From assembly GCA_016283075.1 (NCBI GenBank), contig JAEEMF010000085.1, positions 1 through 45,109 of the forward strand: a stretch of DNA of 45,109 nt, written 5' to 3'. The stretch is from Bacilli bacterium (lineage in GTDB: Bacteria; Bacillota_I; Bacilli_A; RF39; UBA660). Below are positions 29,468 to 38,887 of this stretch, piece after piece. Each line of letters begins with the position of its first letter. The first letter of the stretch is position 1. The notes under the pieces were generated by a model. The model ran no database searches. It had not been told where the DNA came from and saw only the letters and a program-made list of their open reading frames with translations. Both the position numbers and the translations under genes were made by a program.

Positions 29468-31066
29468 TTATTTTTCATTAAATATATCTGGTAAATCATT
29501 TTCAAGTAATACATAAGTTTCACCATCTTCTAAATCTTTCATTAATTTAAAAGCTAGTTTAACATCATTTATTACATAGATATATTTTTCATCAAATTTC
29601 TTTTCTACTAGTCCATCATAAATAGGTTTTGTTTGCTCTTTACCTACTAAGATAACTTCATCACATACATCAGCTATTTGTTTTCCAAATGTATTATTAT
29701 ATTCATATTGTTTATCACCTAGTTCAATCATACCAGGAGTAACAATAATCTTTTTACCAGGCATAAGTCCTAGTACATCTACAGCCATTTTAGAACCAAC
29801 TGGATTAGAATTATAAGCATCATCTATGATATTAATAGAACCAAACTTTTTAAGTTCAAGTCTATGTTCTACAGCTTTAACTCTTTTTACACCCATTTGT
29901 AACTGACTTACTGATATTCCTAAATACTTACCAAGAGCAAGTCCTGCAAGTATATTATAAATATTATTTTTACCAAGAAGTTTTGTTTCAAAGTTATATT
30001 TAGTTTTATCTCCTTTAAATACAACATCGAAAGTCATTCCTTGATAAGTCATTTTTATATTAGATGCTTTTACATCAACATCTTCACTATCTATTCCTAC
30101 CCAAAGTATTTTACAGTTATTTTTAAGTTTATAACTTACTTGTAACTCATCATCAGCATTTAGTACTCCTACACCATCACTAGGTAAACTTTCAATAAGT
30201 TCAAATTTACCTTTTTGAATATTTTCTTGAGAACCAAAGCTTTCTAAATGAGCAGTTCCTATTTTTGTAATAATACCATATTTAGGATGAACGAAATCGC
30301 ATAACTCTTTTATTTCACCTTGTTTAAACGCTCCCATTTCTGCTATAAATAATTTAGTAAATTTATCTAAATAATTATTTATAGTAATCATAAGCCCATT
30401 TGGAGTATTAAAGTTCTTTGGAGTCGGAAGAACATCATATTTAATACTTAATATATCATTTAAAATATTTTTACTACTAGTTTTACCATATGATCCAGTA
30501 ATACCTATAACATCTAAAGTATTTAAAGATGCTAGTTTATTTTTAGCTTTATTAAAGTAATAATAATATACTAATTTTTCTACTGGTTTATTTATTAGAT
30601 TAACAATAAATATTACTATGTAATCTAAGTAAATAAATAATCCTAGTATTAAATATAATTTATAAAAGTTTTCTTCACTTATTAAAATAGTAAGTACTGT
30701 AATAAGTGCTATAAATAATAGTATTTCTGTAAAGATAAGTCTTTTTACTCTACTAGTATAAGCAAGTGGTTTTTTAACCTGCTCTTTTTTTCTTTTCTTA
30801 ACAAAGATAAGTGCACATACTCCGTAGAATATAATAAATAAGAAAATAATAAATTTCTCTGGTAAGTATTTACCTATAAAGAATATAACAAATAGTATAT
30901 CTATATTTATAAATACTTTACCTAAATTATCTTTAATCCATTTTAAATATCTAAATCCATCGTTATACCAGTTTTGTTGTAAGATATGAAGTGCTTTATC
31001 ACTTTTAACAAGATAGTAAATAAAAGCACACATTACTGATATAACAAAAAGTAATTTATGTTCCAT
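29468..31066 (-). CDS. murF: MurF-type Mur ligase with an N-terminal membrane domain
   Basis: Encodes 532 residues. Residues 1-160 carry about five membrane segments with a basic loop near 90-100, in place of the normal MurF substrate-binding N-domain. The ligase core starts near 183: P-loop GITGSYGKT at 188-196, NFNTPNG, AEMGAFKQGEI, KIGTAHLESFG, AVEHRLE, DDAYNSNPVGSK and TPGMIELG, all Mur ligase hallmarks closest to MurF. It adds D-Ala-D-Ala to UDP-MurNAc-tripeptide. A membrane-tethered form would put this step next to MraY. Its ATG shares a base with the previous stop (TAATG), and ddl follows. Confidence 0.88.
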   Translation of the reverse strand: MEHKLLFVISVMCAFIYYLVKSDKALHILQQNWYNDGFRYLKWIKDNLGKVFINIDILFVIFFIGKYLPEKFIIFLFIIFYGVCALIFVKKRKKEQVKKPLAYTSRVKRLIFTEILLFIALITVLTILISEENFYKLYLILGLFIYLDYIVIFIVNLINKPVEKLVYYYYFNKAKNKLASLNTLDVIGITGSYGKTSSKNILNDILSIKYDVLPTPKNFNTPNGLMITINNYLDKFTKLFIAEMGAFKQGEIKELCDFVHPKYGIITKIGTAHLESFGSQENIQKGKFELIESLPSDGVGVLNADDELQVSYKLKNNCKILWVGIDSEDVDVKASNIKMTYQGMTFDVVFKGDKTKYNFETKLLGKNNIYNILAGLALGKYLGISVSQLQMGVKRVKAVEHRLELKKFGSINIIDDAYNSNPVGSKMAVDVLGLMPGKKIIVTPGMIELGDKQYEYNNTFGKQIADVCDEVILVGKEQTKPIYDGLVEKKFDEKYIYVINDVKLAFKLMKDLEDGETYVLLENDLPDIFNEK

Positions 31067-31797
31067 TATTTACCTCCTACTAAACTTCTTATAATATTAA
31101 CTGTTTGCCCTGCTCTTTCATAATAAGCATAGTGAGAACATCCTTCATAAGGAACTAAAGCAGAGCCAGGGATTAAACCTTCTAAATCAATACCATGTTC
31201 AAATGGTACTACATCATCATGTGTTCCCCAAATAATAATAGTTTCTGCTTTTATTTTCTTTGCCTCTTCTTCTAAATTAGCAGTAACAGAATTAACTAGT
31301 ATTTTTCTCATAGTTTCAGATGCGCTTCTATATTCAGCACTACCAATATGTTTTTTAGCCCATCCTTCTAATTTATTAATACCAGGAATTTTTTTAGCAA
31401 ATTTTAGTAGATATGTTTTTAAGTTAATCTTTTTAATCGGTTTAAAAGGACTATCAAGAAGTACTAATTTATCTACATCATATAAACTAGCATATAGTAT
31501 TGAAAGTTCTCCTCCAAAAGAGTGACCAACAAGTGTTGGATTTTTAACTTTTAAACTATCTAATAATGCTTTAATAGCATTTACAAAGTCTAGGTGATTC
31601 CATGGATATGTAGGTTCACTGCTACTTCCATGTCCAGGTAAATCAATAACAATAGTATGGTACTCTCTAGATAAAGGATCACTTAATATTTTCATCATTT
31701 CAATATTTTGTCCCCATCCATGTAAGAACACTATTGTCTTACCTTTTTTATTACCATAGTCAATGTAATTTATTTCAACATCATTAACTTTATACAT
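31066..31797 (-). CDS. Alpha/beta hydrolase
   Basis: Encodes 243 residues from ATG at 31797 with AAGGTGATT upstream. FLHGWGQN oxyanion region, nucleophile elbow GHSFGGE (Ser93), acid in WGTHDDVVPF and His near the end in GCSHYAYYE complete the triad. No signal peptide. Substrate unknown; the fold covers esterases, lipases and haloperoxidases. It heads the operon with murF and ddl, so a role near wall-precursor metabolism is possible but is only inferred from position. Confidence 0.88.
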   Translation of the reverse strand: MYKVNDVEINYIDYGNKKGKTIVFLHGWGQNIEMMKILSDPLSREYHTIVIDLPGHGSSSEPTYPWNHLDFVNAIKALLDSLKVKNPTLVGHSFGGELSILYASLYDVDKLVLLDSPFKPIKKINLKTYLLKFAKKIPGINKLEGWAKKHIGSAEYRSASETMRKILVNSVTANLEEEAKKIKAETIIIWGTHDDVVPFEHGIDLEGLIPGSALVPYEGCSHYAYYERAGQTVNIIRSLVGGK

Positions 31798-31842
31798 CTT
31801 AATCACCTTAATTAATTATACAATATTTTTATATATAAAACA

Positions 31843-31872
31843 ATAAAAGCACCATATTATTGGTGCTAACTT
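31843..31872 (-). terminator. Terminator of the 434-residue gene-pgeF operon
   Basis: AGCACCA-ataata-TGGTGCT followed by TTTATTGTTTTA on the minus strand, directly behind the pgeF stop. Confidence 0.85.
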
Positions 31873-32610
31873 TTATTTTTTGAGTGCTATTAACGCTACA
31901 TTTCTGCAAGGAGTATGATCTCCTCTATATGAATTAAAAACACTATTATTATGCATAGTACATATATTAGATAAGTTGATATTATTTTCAGTTAATCCTA
32001 ACTTAATCATTTCTCTTTTATTAATAGTAACTGTATCAATAAAGTATTTTTGTTTACCATCTTTAATATCTCCTAGAGATATTAAATCATCTATATTATC
32101 AAATACTTTTTTGAAGTTATCTACTAAATCTTCATCTACTTCAAAACAACATTTTAGTATACTAGGGCATATAAATGCTTTTATATTTTTAGGATTACAT
32201 CCATATTCAGTAATCATTATATTAATAGCATTATCTATTATTTTATTTAAAGTACCTTTCCATCCAGAATGGATATTACCTATTACTTTACTTACAGGAT
32301 CATATAAAAGAATACTTTGACAATCCGCCGATTTAGTAAGTAGTGCTACTCCTCTTACATTAGTAATAAATCCATCAACATCATTAAGAAGTGTTTCACT
32401 TTCTTTATCAACACACTCTATATTAGTACTATGAGTTTGATTAGATATATATAATTTATCAAACTTATAACCAGCCATTTCTTCTAGCTTTTTAAATTCA
32501 CCTTCTAAATTAGACATATCTAAATTAAAAGGTTTCTTAGTATATAAATGAATTACATCATCATATTTACTAAGTTCCTCAAAGTATACGTATTTATCAG
32601 TATCTTTCAT
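31873..32610 (-). CDS. pgeF: Peptidoglycan editing factor PgeF (laccase-domain, YlmD/YfiH family)
   Basis: Encodes 245 residues. The family metal-site motifs are visible: NQTHSTNI (His), TKSADCQSILLYDP (Cys) and GNIHSGWKGT (His), with DVDGFITN between. Family members edit mis-incorporated residues in muropeptide precursors in E. coli; related proteins act as purine nucleoside phosphorylase or adenosine deaminase. It lies 8 bases behind an unknown gene. Outside its usual ftsZ/ylm neighbourhood here. Confidence 0.9.
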   Translation of the reverse strand: MKDTDKYVYFEELSKYDDVIHLYTKKPFNLDMSNLEGEFKKLEEMAGYKFDKLYISNQTHSTNIECVDKESETLLNDVDGFITNVRGVALLTKSADCQSILLYDPVSKVIGNIHSGWKGTLNKIIDNAINIMITEYGCNPKNIKAFICPSILKCCFEVDEDLVDNFKKVFDNIDDLISLGDIKDGKQKYFIDTVTINKREMIKLGLTENNINLSNICTMHNNSVFNSYRGDHTPCRNVALIALKK

Positions 32611-32618
32611 AATTACTC

Positions 32619-33923
32619 CTATAAAAATGCTTTAGCATTATCAGAGTTATCAAATCTTGTCTCTTCTTCTTCAAGTTGTGCTAAAACTTTAGGATAATCT
32701 TTTTCTCCAACAAGTTCTCTTAAACCCTTACGATACTTTTGCTTATTAAGTTCTTTTTCAAGTCGCCCAAATATTGGTTTTAAAGATTGATCTAAATCAG
32801 CAGACTTTTTATATCTAGCATAGAAATCTGTTGACATGATTTTTTCCGCTGCGGCAACATAATCAGAAGGATCTTCAACAACTACACATTTGTCGTTCAT
32901 ATCCTTTTCATAATAATAGATTGTTTTCATATCATTAATTGATATTAGTAGACATGAATCATCAGTTAAATCAATTTCTTCAACATCTCTTGGCACTTCT
33001 TTTCCTAAAACATAAGTACCCTTTTTAATACGTTCTGGATAAAGTTCATTATAATGATTATCTTCTTTTACACTAACTCCTAATTCATCCTTTTGTGGTT
33101 TTTTTACAGGAAGTCCAAGTTCATCAAGTTCAACTTTACTTCTTACTGGGAATCCAAAACCTTCATTTTCTTTTACATCATAATTAGTCTTTTCGACAGA
33201 TAAGCGAATATCATCTAAATTAGGTTTTATTTTTGATACTTGATTAACAATATCACTAACATCATAGAATTCTCTTGTATCTTTGTTTTGTGTATTCATA
33301 GATGGTGAATTATCTGTCATCTTTCTTATGTCATCAGTACTATAAAATCTATCTGAATTACTTTCTTCTTTTTTCTTTACATTAAAATTAACCATTTTTT
33401 TGGCGCTATCAACAAATTTATCAAAAGAGTATTCAATTGTACTTGAGCAAATATTTCTATATGCTTTTTCAACGCTTTGTTTAACCTCAATATATAATTC
33501 ATCTTCATTTATTTTACTACCGTCCATACTTGCTGCACCAATTATCTTTTTAACAATACTATTTTGTAATTCAACTAGCAAAGCGTCTTCAACAGCATTT
33601 TCTGAATCCTTTTTAAGTTTTTTATAATCACATTCATTTACAGCATTTTGAAGTTCAGTAATAACAGCATGTAATTCACAAGTTCTTTTAAGCATATATG
33701 CAAATCCATATATTTGCTTATCTAAGCCCTTATTTACATCATTAACAGCATCATTTAATAATTGTTCTTCTACTCTTTCTATAACCCTAGGAGAAACATG
33801 TATTGTATAATCCTCTGCTTTCTTTTCTAAATCATAAAAGATACTTCTTATATGTGTTCTGTTTTCTACTTTAGAATCCGCTATAAATTCTTCTATTAAT
33901 TTATAAAATTCCTCTTTATCCAT
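32619..33923 (-). CDS. Uncharacterised mostly helical protein
   Basis: Encodes 434 residues, no membrane segment or signal. Residues 1-190 are alpha-helical. A disordered, charged middle (about 190-290) contains an imperfect repeat of DELG(L/V)(P/S)VK. A small C-terminal beta/helix region includes LISINDMKTIYYYEKD. No family is recognised. It precedes pgeF in a two-gene operon; the layout (helical scaffold plus linker) could suit a cell-division or envelope scaffold, but nothing proves it. AGGTGATAAT precedes ATG. Confidence 0.55.
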   Translation of the reverse strand: MDKEEFYKLIEEFIADSKVENRTHIRSIFYDLEKKAEDYTIHVSPRVIERVEEQLLNDAVNDVNKGLDKQIYGFAYMLKRTCELHAVITELQNAVNECDYKKLKKDSENAVEDALLVELQNSIVKKIIGAASMDGSKINEDELYIEVKQSVEKAYRNICSSTIEYSFDKFVDSAKKMVNFNVKKKEESNSDRFYSTDDIRKMTDNSPSMNTQNKDTREFYDVSDIVNQVSKIKPNLDDIRLSVEKTNYDVKENEGFGFPVRSKVELDELGLPVKKPQKDELGVSVKEDNHYNELYPERIKKGTYVLGKEVPRDVEEIDLTDDSCLLISINDMKTIYYYEKDMNDKCVVVEDPSDYVAAAEKIMSTDFYARYKKSADLDQSLKPIFGRLEKELNKQKYRKGLRELVGEKDYPKVLAQLEEEETRFDNSDNAKAFL

Positions 33924-33952
33924 ATTATCACCTACTTAATTATAACATAATA

Positions 33953-34939
33953 TTATTTATTTTTTATAACGTAGTTATAGCTATCTTTGCACATTTCTTC
34001 TAGTCCTTTAGTAGCTTTCCATCCAAGTTCTTTAAAAGCAAGACTAGAATCTGCATAGCAAGCATCTATATCTCCAGGTCTTCTATCAGTAATCTTATAG
34101 TTTACTTTTACATTATTTACTTTAGAGAAAGTATTAACAATATCAAGTACACTATATCCGTTTCCTGTTCCAAGGTTATAGTAATGTAATCCTCCAATAT
34201 GTTCTAAGGCTTTTATATGACCTTTAGCTAAATCTACTACATGGATATAATCCCTTACTCCTGTACCATCATGTGTATCATAATCATTTCCAAATACACT
34301 TAAACATTCTAACTCTCCAGTTGCAACTTTAACTATATAAGGCATTAAGTTATTTGGAATATCATTAGGGTTTTCTCCTAGTAATCCACTTTCATGTGCC
34401 CCAATAGGGTTAAAGTATCTTAGTATTGTTATATTTAATTTATCCGCATTATAAACGTCTTTTAATATTCCTTCTATCATTAATTTAGTTGTCCCATAAG
34501 GATTAGTTGTTGATAAAGGAAAATCTTCTTTTATAGGTAATTTATCTGGTTTACCATATACCGTTGCACTACTAGAGAATATAAAGTTTTTACATCCATA
34601 TTCTTTCATTTTTTCTAGTAAGTATAATGTACTATCTAAGTTATTTTCATAGTATTTTAAAGGTTCTCTTACTGATTCTCCAACTGCTTTAAAACCAGCA
34701 AAATGAATTACCGCATAAATCTTATTTTCTTTAAATATTTTATCAAGTAATGATTTATCTTGAACATTACCTTCATAGAAAGTTACATCCTTACCAGTAA
34801 TTCTCTTAATATTATCTATTACTTCTTTCTTACTATTAGATAAATTATCTATTATTACTACTTCATAATTATTATTAAGTAGTTCTACTACTGTATGAGA
34901 TCCTATATATCCGCATCCTCCAGTAACAAGTATTTTCAT
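33953..34939 (-). CDS. galE: UDP-glucose 4-epimerase
   Basis: Encodes 328 residues, the usual length. NAD-binding GGCGYIGSH at the N terminus, FSSSATVYG with catalytic Ser/Thr, and Tyr/Lys in YGTTK. RYFNPIGAHESG and GTGVRDYIHVVDLAKGH complete the short-chain dehydrogenase signature. It interconverts UDP-glucose and UDP-galactose for glycan synthesis. It stands behind dut with a terminator and a TATAAT (34959-34964) between them, so it is probably its own transcript. Confidence 0.96.
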   Translation of the reverse strand: MKILVTGGCGYIGSHTVVELLNNNYEVVIIDNLSNSKKEVIDNIKRITGKDVTFYEGNVQDKSLLDKIFKENKIYAVIHFAGFKAVGESVREPLKYYENNLDSTLYLLEKMKEYGCKNFIFSSSATVYGKPDKLPIKEDFPLSTTNPYGTTKLMIEGILKDVYNADKLNITILRYFNPIGAHESGLLGENPNDIPNNLMPYIVKVATGELECLSVFGNDYDTHDGTGVRDYIHVVDLAKGHIKALEHIGGLHYYNLGTGNGYSVLDIVNTFSKVNNVKVNYKITDRRPGDIDACYADSSLAFKELGWKATKGLEEMCKDSYNYVIKNK

Positions 34940-34961
34940 ATGATCATCTCCTACTTTGATT

Positions 34962-34992
34962 ATAACAAAAATAGAGACTAATGTCTCTATTT
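34962..34992 (-). terminator. Terminator of the nrdD-nrdG-dut operon
   Basis: AAATAGAGAC (34969-34978) pairs with GTCTCTATTT (34983-34992), overlapping the dut stop codon; TTTGTTATAAT follows and doubles as the galE promoter region. Confidence 0.8.
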
Positions 34993-35436
34993 ACTTGTTG
35001 AACCAAATCCGCCAGTTCTTTCACCTTCAGCATTATCATCATCAGTGATTAAGAACTTAGCAAATACTCCTTGTCCTATTACTTCTCCTTTTTTAATAGT
35101 AATATCTTCATCTTTTACATTATAATAAGCAAACATAATATTACCATCATTATCAGGATTTCCATAATAGTCAGCATCAATAACCCCTACAGAGTTAGCT
35201 AAAACTAAACCTTTTTTCTTAGGATTTGAGCTTCTATTATATAAGTATAAAACTTCATCATCTTGCATATAAGCTTTGATACCTGTTGGAATAAGTGTAG
35301 GAACTTTTTCACCTGCTTTAACTGTTACATCTTCAGCAGCTTCAAAGTCATATCCAGCACTTTTCTTAGTTTTTCTAACAGGAAGATTTATTTCTTTATC
35401 TTCAAAACCTTTTGCAACTTCAAAACCTCTTGTCAT
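34987..35436 (-). CDS. dut: dUTP diphosphatase
   Basis: Encodes 149 residues, trimeric dUTPase family. Motif 1 KSAGYDFEAAED, motif 2 YNRSSNPKKKGLVLAN, motif 3 GVIDADYYG with the catalytic Asp, motif 4 GEVIGQGVF and the glycine-rich motif 5 ERTGGFGSTS. It converts dUTP to dUMP, limiting uracil in DNA. It lies 8 bases behind nrdG, a sensible grouping with ribonucleotide reduction. Confidence 0.96.
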   Translation of the reverse strand: MTRGFEVAKGFEDKEINLPVRKTKKSAGYDFEAAEDVTVKAGEKVPTLIPTGIKAYMQDDEVLYLYNRSSNPKKKGLVLANSVGVIDADYYGNPDNDGNIMFAYYNVKDEDITIKKGEVIGQGVFAKFLITDDDNAEGERTGGFGSTSK

Positions 35437-35444
35437 AATTTCTC

Positions 35445-35936
35445 CTAATCTTCATATAAAACTATTTCGTTTTTCTCTCTTGTTTTTTTAATATCAATAA
35501 CTCTTTGATTGCTTGAACCTTTCCATTTTAAATTAGGATTTCTAAGTTCATCTACAAATTGTCCATCTACTAATACATCTATATAATTAAATACTTCTTT
35601 ATCTTTAATTTGTTCATATGTAAATCCAGTCCAAGACCAAAGAGTCTTATTTGGAAATTTTTCTTTAAACATACGTGCTAGCTTAGTAGTTCCTTCAATA
35701 TTTTTTGGATGCATAGGCTCTCCACCCAATATAGAAAGTCCAGCAATATGTGACATTTCACATAATTTTAATACTTCATCAATTGTCTCATCATCAAATG
35801 GATTTCCATCATTAAAGTCCCATGTTTCTGGGTTAAAGCAATTTTTACAGTGGAAAGGACATCCTTGCATAAAAATTGCAACTCTAACCCCAGGACCATT
35901 TGAGATATCCATCTTACGTATTCTATTAAAGCGCAT
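35445..35936 (-). CDS. nrdG: Anaerobic ribonucleotide reductase activating protein
   Basis: Encodes 163 residues. A radical-SAM activase with CX3CX2C (Cys26, Cys30, Cys33) in FMQGCPFHCKNCFN, and the LSILGGEP strand that binds SAM. It creates the glycyl radical on NrdD under anaerobic conditions. Its ribosome binding site (AAGGAGGC) is in the last codons of nrdD, one base before its start. Confidence 0.96.
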   Translation of the reverse strand: MRFNRIRKMDISNGPGVRVAIFMQGCPFHCKNCFNPETWDFNDGNPFDDETIDEVLKLCEMSHIAGLSILGGEPMHPKNIEGTTKLARMFKEKFPNKTLWSWTGFTYEQIKDKEVFNYIDVLVDGQFVDELRNPNLKWKGSSNQRVIDIKKTREKNEIVLYED

Positions 35937-35937
35937 C

Positions 35938-38127
35938 TTATGCCTCTTTATTATCTAAGTGAACTACTCTCTCTTTAATTTCTTGTGTTCTTCCTTTATT
36001 CCAGAAGTTTGTTCCGATATATCCACAAGTTCTTCTAGCAACATTTAACTTGTCATGATCTCTATTACCACAGTTTGGACAGTACCATTCAAGTTTATCA
36101 TCAATTAAGATTTCTCCTGTATAACCACATTCATGACAGTAATCAAATTTACTATTCATTTCAGCATACATAATATTATCATAAATGAATTTAATTACTT
36201 CAAGTACAGCTGGAATATTGTTAGCTAAGTTAGCAGTTTCAATATAACTGATAGCTCCACCTGGACTTAATTTTTGGAATTCAGATTCAAGCGATAATTT
36301 AGTAAATGCATCAATTTCTTCAAATACAGGAACATGATATGAGTTAGTAATATAATCTCTATCGGTAATTCCTTTAATTACACCAAATCTGTCTCTTAAA
36401 CATTTAGCAAATTTATAAGTAGTTGATTCAATTGGAGTACCATATACTGAATAATCAATATCTTCGTCTTCTTTCCATTCTTTACATTTATCATTTAATT
36501 TTTGCATAACTTCAAGAGCAAATTCTTTACCTTTACCATTATCAGTATGTGAGTGTCCAGTCATATATTTAACACATTCATATAGACCTGCATATCCAAG
36601 TGAAATAGTTGAATATCCATGATGTAATAATTCATGAATAGATTCACCTTTTTCAAGTCTAGCAAGTGCTCCGTGTTGCCATAAGATTGGTGCAACATCA
36701 CTTGTTACTTTAGATAATCTCTTATGTCTAATTTTTAATGCTCTATGACATAACTCTAATCTTTCTTCAAGTATAGACCAGAAAGTATCCATATCTTTAT
36801 CAGAAGAAAGCGCTACATCTGGAAGGTTAATTGTAACAACACCTTGGTTAAATCTACCATAATATTTACCTTTACCTTCAACATAATTCTTAGCTTTAGA
36901 AATATTTCCTAAACTAATACTTCTATCTGGTGTTAAGAATGATCTACATCCCATACATGGATAACAATCTCCCTCACCATTTTCATTTTTCTTAAGTTCA
37001 AGCATTACTTTTTCAGATATATAATCTGGTACCATACGTTTAGCAGTACATTCTGCTGCAAGTTTAGTTAAATAGTAATACTTACTATCTTCTTTAATAT
37101 TATCTTCTTCAAGAACATATAATAGTTTTGGGAATGCTGGTGTAACATAAACACCATTTTCATTCTTCATACCTTGAATACGTTGTTTTAAGAACTCTTC
37201 AATTAACATAGCAAGTTCTTCTTTATATTCATCAGTTTCTCCTAAATACATACAAACACTTAAGAATGGAGCTTGTCCGTTAGTAGTTGTCATTGAATTA
37301 ATTTGATATTGGAAAGTTTGAACACCATCAGTGATTTCTTTCTTCATATCTTCATCAGCAAACTTTTTAACTTGTGCTTTTGTTAATTTTCTAGCTTCAT
37401 ATTTTTTAATATAAGCTTCTTTTGATTTTCTAATAAATGGTGCTAAATGAGTAAGTGTAATTGTAGCTCCACCATATTGACTTGATGATACGGCAGTAAT
37501 TAACTGTGTAGCAATAGTCATAGCTGTAAGGAATCTATGTGGAGTTTCAATCATAACTCCATTAACATTTGTACCATTTTGAAGCATATCTTCAAGATTA
37601 ATTAAATCGCAGTTATGAAGGGCATTTTGAGCAAAGTAATCAGCATCATGGAAATGAATAATTCCATCATCATGAGCTTGTACAATATCTTCAGGAAGTA
37701 AGAATCTTCTTGTAATATCAGTACTTGTAATACCTGCTAAATAGTCTCTTTGAGTAGTAACAACTTTAGCATTCTTATTAGAGTTTTCAGTATTCCAGTA
37801 TTCTGATTCTCCATCAATTAACTCTTTAATTGATTGGTCAGTAGTATTACTTCTTCTAACAAGTTCTCTTGTATAACGATAAGTAATATAACGTTTAGCA
37901 AGTTCATACTTACCAATACTCATAAGTTTCATTTCGATAATATCTTGAATATCTTCAACTAAAATTCTTTTTTTGCCTAATTTTTCAATATATTTAATAA
38001 TATTCTTAATTTGAACAGGAGAAGCTTGTAATTCTTCTTCTACTTCAGCATTTGCTTTCATTATGGCATTTTCTATTTTTTCAGGACAGTAGTCAACCAT
38101 ATGTCCGTCTCTTTTAATAACTTTCAT
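35938..38127 (-). CDS. nrdD: Anaerobic ribonucleoside-triphosphate reductase
   Basis: Encodes 729 residues. N-terminal ATP-cone (MKVIKRDGHMVDYCPEKIENAI) for allosteric control; catalytic barrel with HDADYF, HNCDLINL and YPCMGCRSF cysteines. Zinc site CHECG...CPNCG lies near residue 680, and the glycyl-radical loop RRTCGYIG has the radical Gly at about 702. It makes dNTPs without oxygen, which marks an anaerobic life style. Divergent from a Crp/Fnr gene with a palindrome in between. Confidence 0.97.
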   Translation of the reverse strand: MKVIKRDGHMVDYCPEKIENAIMKANAEVEEELQASPVQIKNIIKYIEKLGKKRILVEDIQDIIEMKLMSIGKYELAKRYITYRYTRELVRRSNTTDQSIKELIDGESEYWNTENSNKNAKVVTTQRDYLAGITSTDITRRFLLPEDIVQAHDDGIIHFHDADYFAQNALHNCDLINLEDMLQNGTNVNGVMIETPHRFLTAMTIATQLITAVSSSQYGGATITLTHLAPFIRKSKEAYIKKYEARKLTKAQVKKFADEDMKKEITDGVQTFQYQINSMTTTNGQAPFLSVCMYLGETDEYKEELAMLIEEFLKQRIQGMKNENGVYVTPAFPKLLYVLEEDNIKEDSKYYYLTKLAAECTAKRMVPDYISEKVMLELKKNENGEGDCYPCMGCRSFLTPDRSISLGNISKAKNYVEGKGKYYGRFNQGVVTINLPDVALSSDKDMDTFWSILEERLELCHRALKIRHKRLSKVTSDVAPILWQHGALARLEKGESIHELLHHGYSTISLGYAGLYECVKYMTGHSHTDNGKGKEFALEVMQKLNDKCKEWKEDEDIDYSVYGTPIESTTYKFAKCLRDRFGVIKGITDRDYITNSYHVPVFEEIDAFTKLSLESEFQKLSPGGAISYIETANLANNIPAVLEVIKFIYDNIMYAEMNSKFDYCHECGYTGEILIDDKLEWYCPNCGNRDHDKLNVARRTCGYIGTNFWNKGRTQEIKERVVHLDNKEA

Positions 38128-38192
38128 GTCGTATCCTCTTTTCTACTTTTTCTATTACATCTACATTTTACAACTTTTACTTTAAATATAGT

Positions 38193-38208
38193 TGTTGCAT
38201 TTGCAACA
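38193..38208. promoter_or_regulatory. Palindromic operator between nrdD and the Crp/Fnr gene
   Basis: TGTTGC-ATTT-GCAACA is a perfect 6-4-6 inverted repeat. Its core TTGC-N4-GCAA has the same spacing as the Fnr box TTGAT-N4-ATCAA. It lies in the 121-base divergent region, about 65 bases before nrdD and 40 before the regulator gene, and between plausible -35 and -10 elements of nrdD (TATATT near 38183-38188). Confidence 0.6.
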
Positions 38209-38248
38209 CTTTACAAAAAATGATATATTTATTTTAGAAGGTGTAAAT

Positions 38249-38887
38249 ATGACTAAATTATTTGATAATATATCTCCTAAAAACAAGGAAATATTACTAA
38301 AAAAACTAGAAGCAAGTACTCTATCTTATAGTAAAGGTGTTAAAGTTTTATCTAATATGTCTAATCGTTCTAAAGAAAACTTTATCGCTGTTATTGAATC
38401 CGGTTCAGCACATAATATAAAGACTGATTATAATGGTATGAGTACTATCCTAGAAGAATATAATGAAGGAGATATTTTTGGCTCTATTATTTCTTCTATT
38501 AACTCAGAAGAAAATAATGTTATTACCAAAGAACCATCAAGAATAACTTATATTGATTATAATAAAATTACTAATAGTGAAATTAGTAATGAAAAATACT
38601 ATATTATCTTTTATAAGAACCTACTTGAAATTATCTCCGAAATAGTTGCCGCTAAAAATGAAAGAATTAATATTCTTACTAAGAGAAGTACTCGTGATAA
38701 ACTACTAGAATTTTTTAATACTTTATCAGTTCAAAAAAGTAGTAGAGTTTTTACAATACCATATTCTTTTACAGACCTTGCCAGTTACTTATGTGTAGAT
38801 AGAAGTGCTATGACTAGAGAAATTAAAAACCTTAAAGAAGAAGGTTTCATTAAAGTAACTGGGAAGCGTATTACTTTAAATTATTAA
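38249..38887 (+). CDS. Crp/Fnr-family transcriptional regulator
   Basis: Encodes 212 residues from ATG at 38249 with AAGGTG 5 bases upstream; upstream in-frame codons would translate the operator and lack a ribosome binding site. The N-terminal cyclic-nucleotide-binding-like beta roll includes EYNEGDIFG; a dimer helix follows. The C-terminal winged helix carries FTDLASYLCVDRSAMTREIKNLKEEGFIKV as recognition helix. There is no four-cysteine iron-sulfur cluster motif, so it is not a classical Fnr sensor. Likely controls nrdD-nrdG and itself through the palindrome at 38193-38208. Confidence 0.88.
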   Translation: MTKLFDNISPKNKEILLKKLEASTLSYSKGVKVLSNMSNRSKENFIAVIESGSAHNIKTDYNGMSTILEEYNEGDIFGSIISSINSEENNVITKEPSRITYIDYNKITNSEISNEKYYIIFYKNLLEIISEIVAAKNERINILTKRSTRDKLLEFFNTLSVQKSSRVFTIPYSFTDLASYLCVDRSAMTREIKNLKEEGFIKVTGKRITLNY

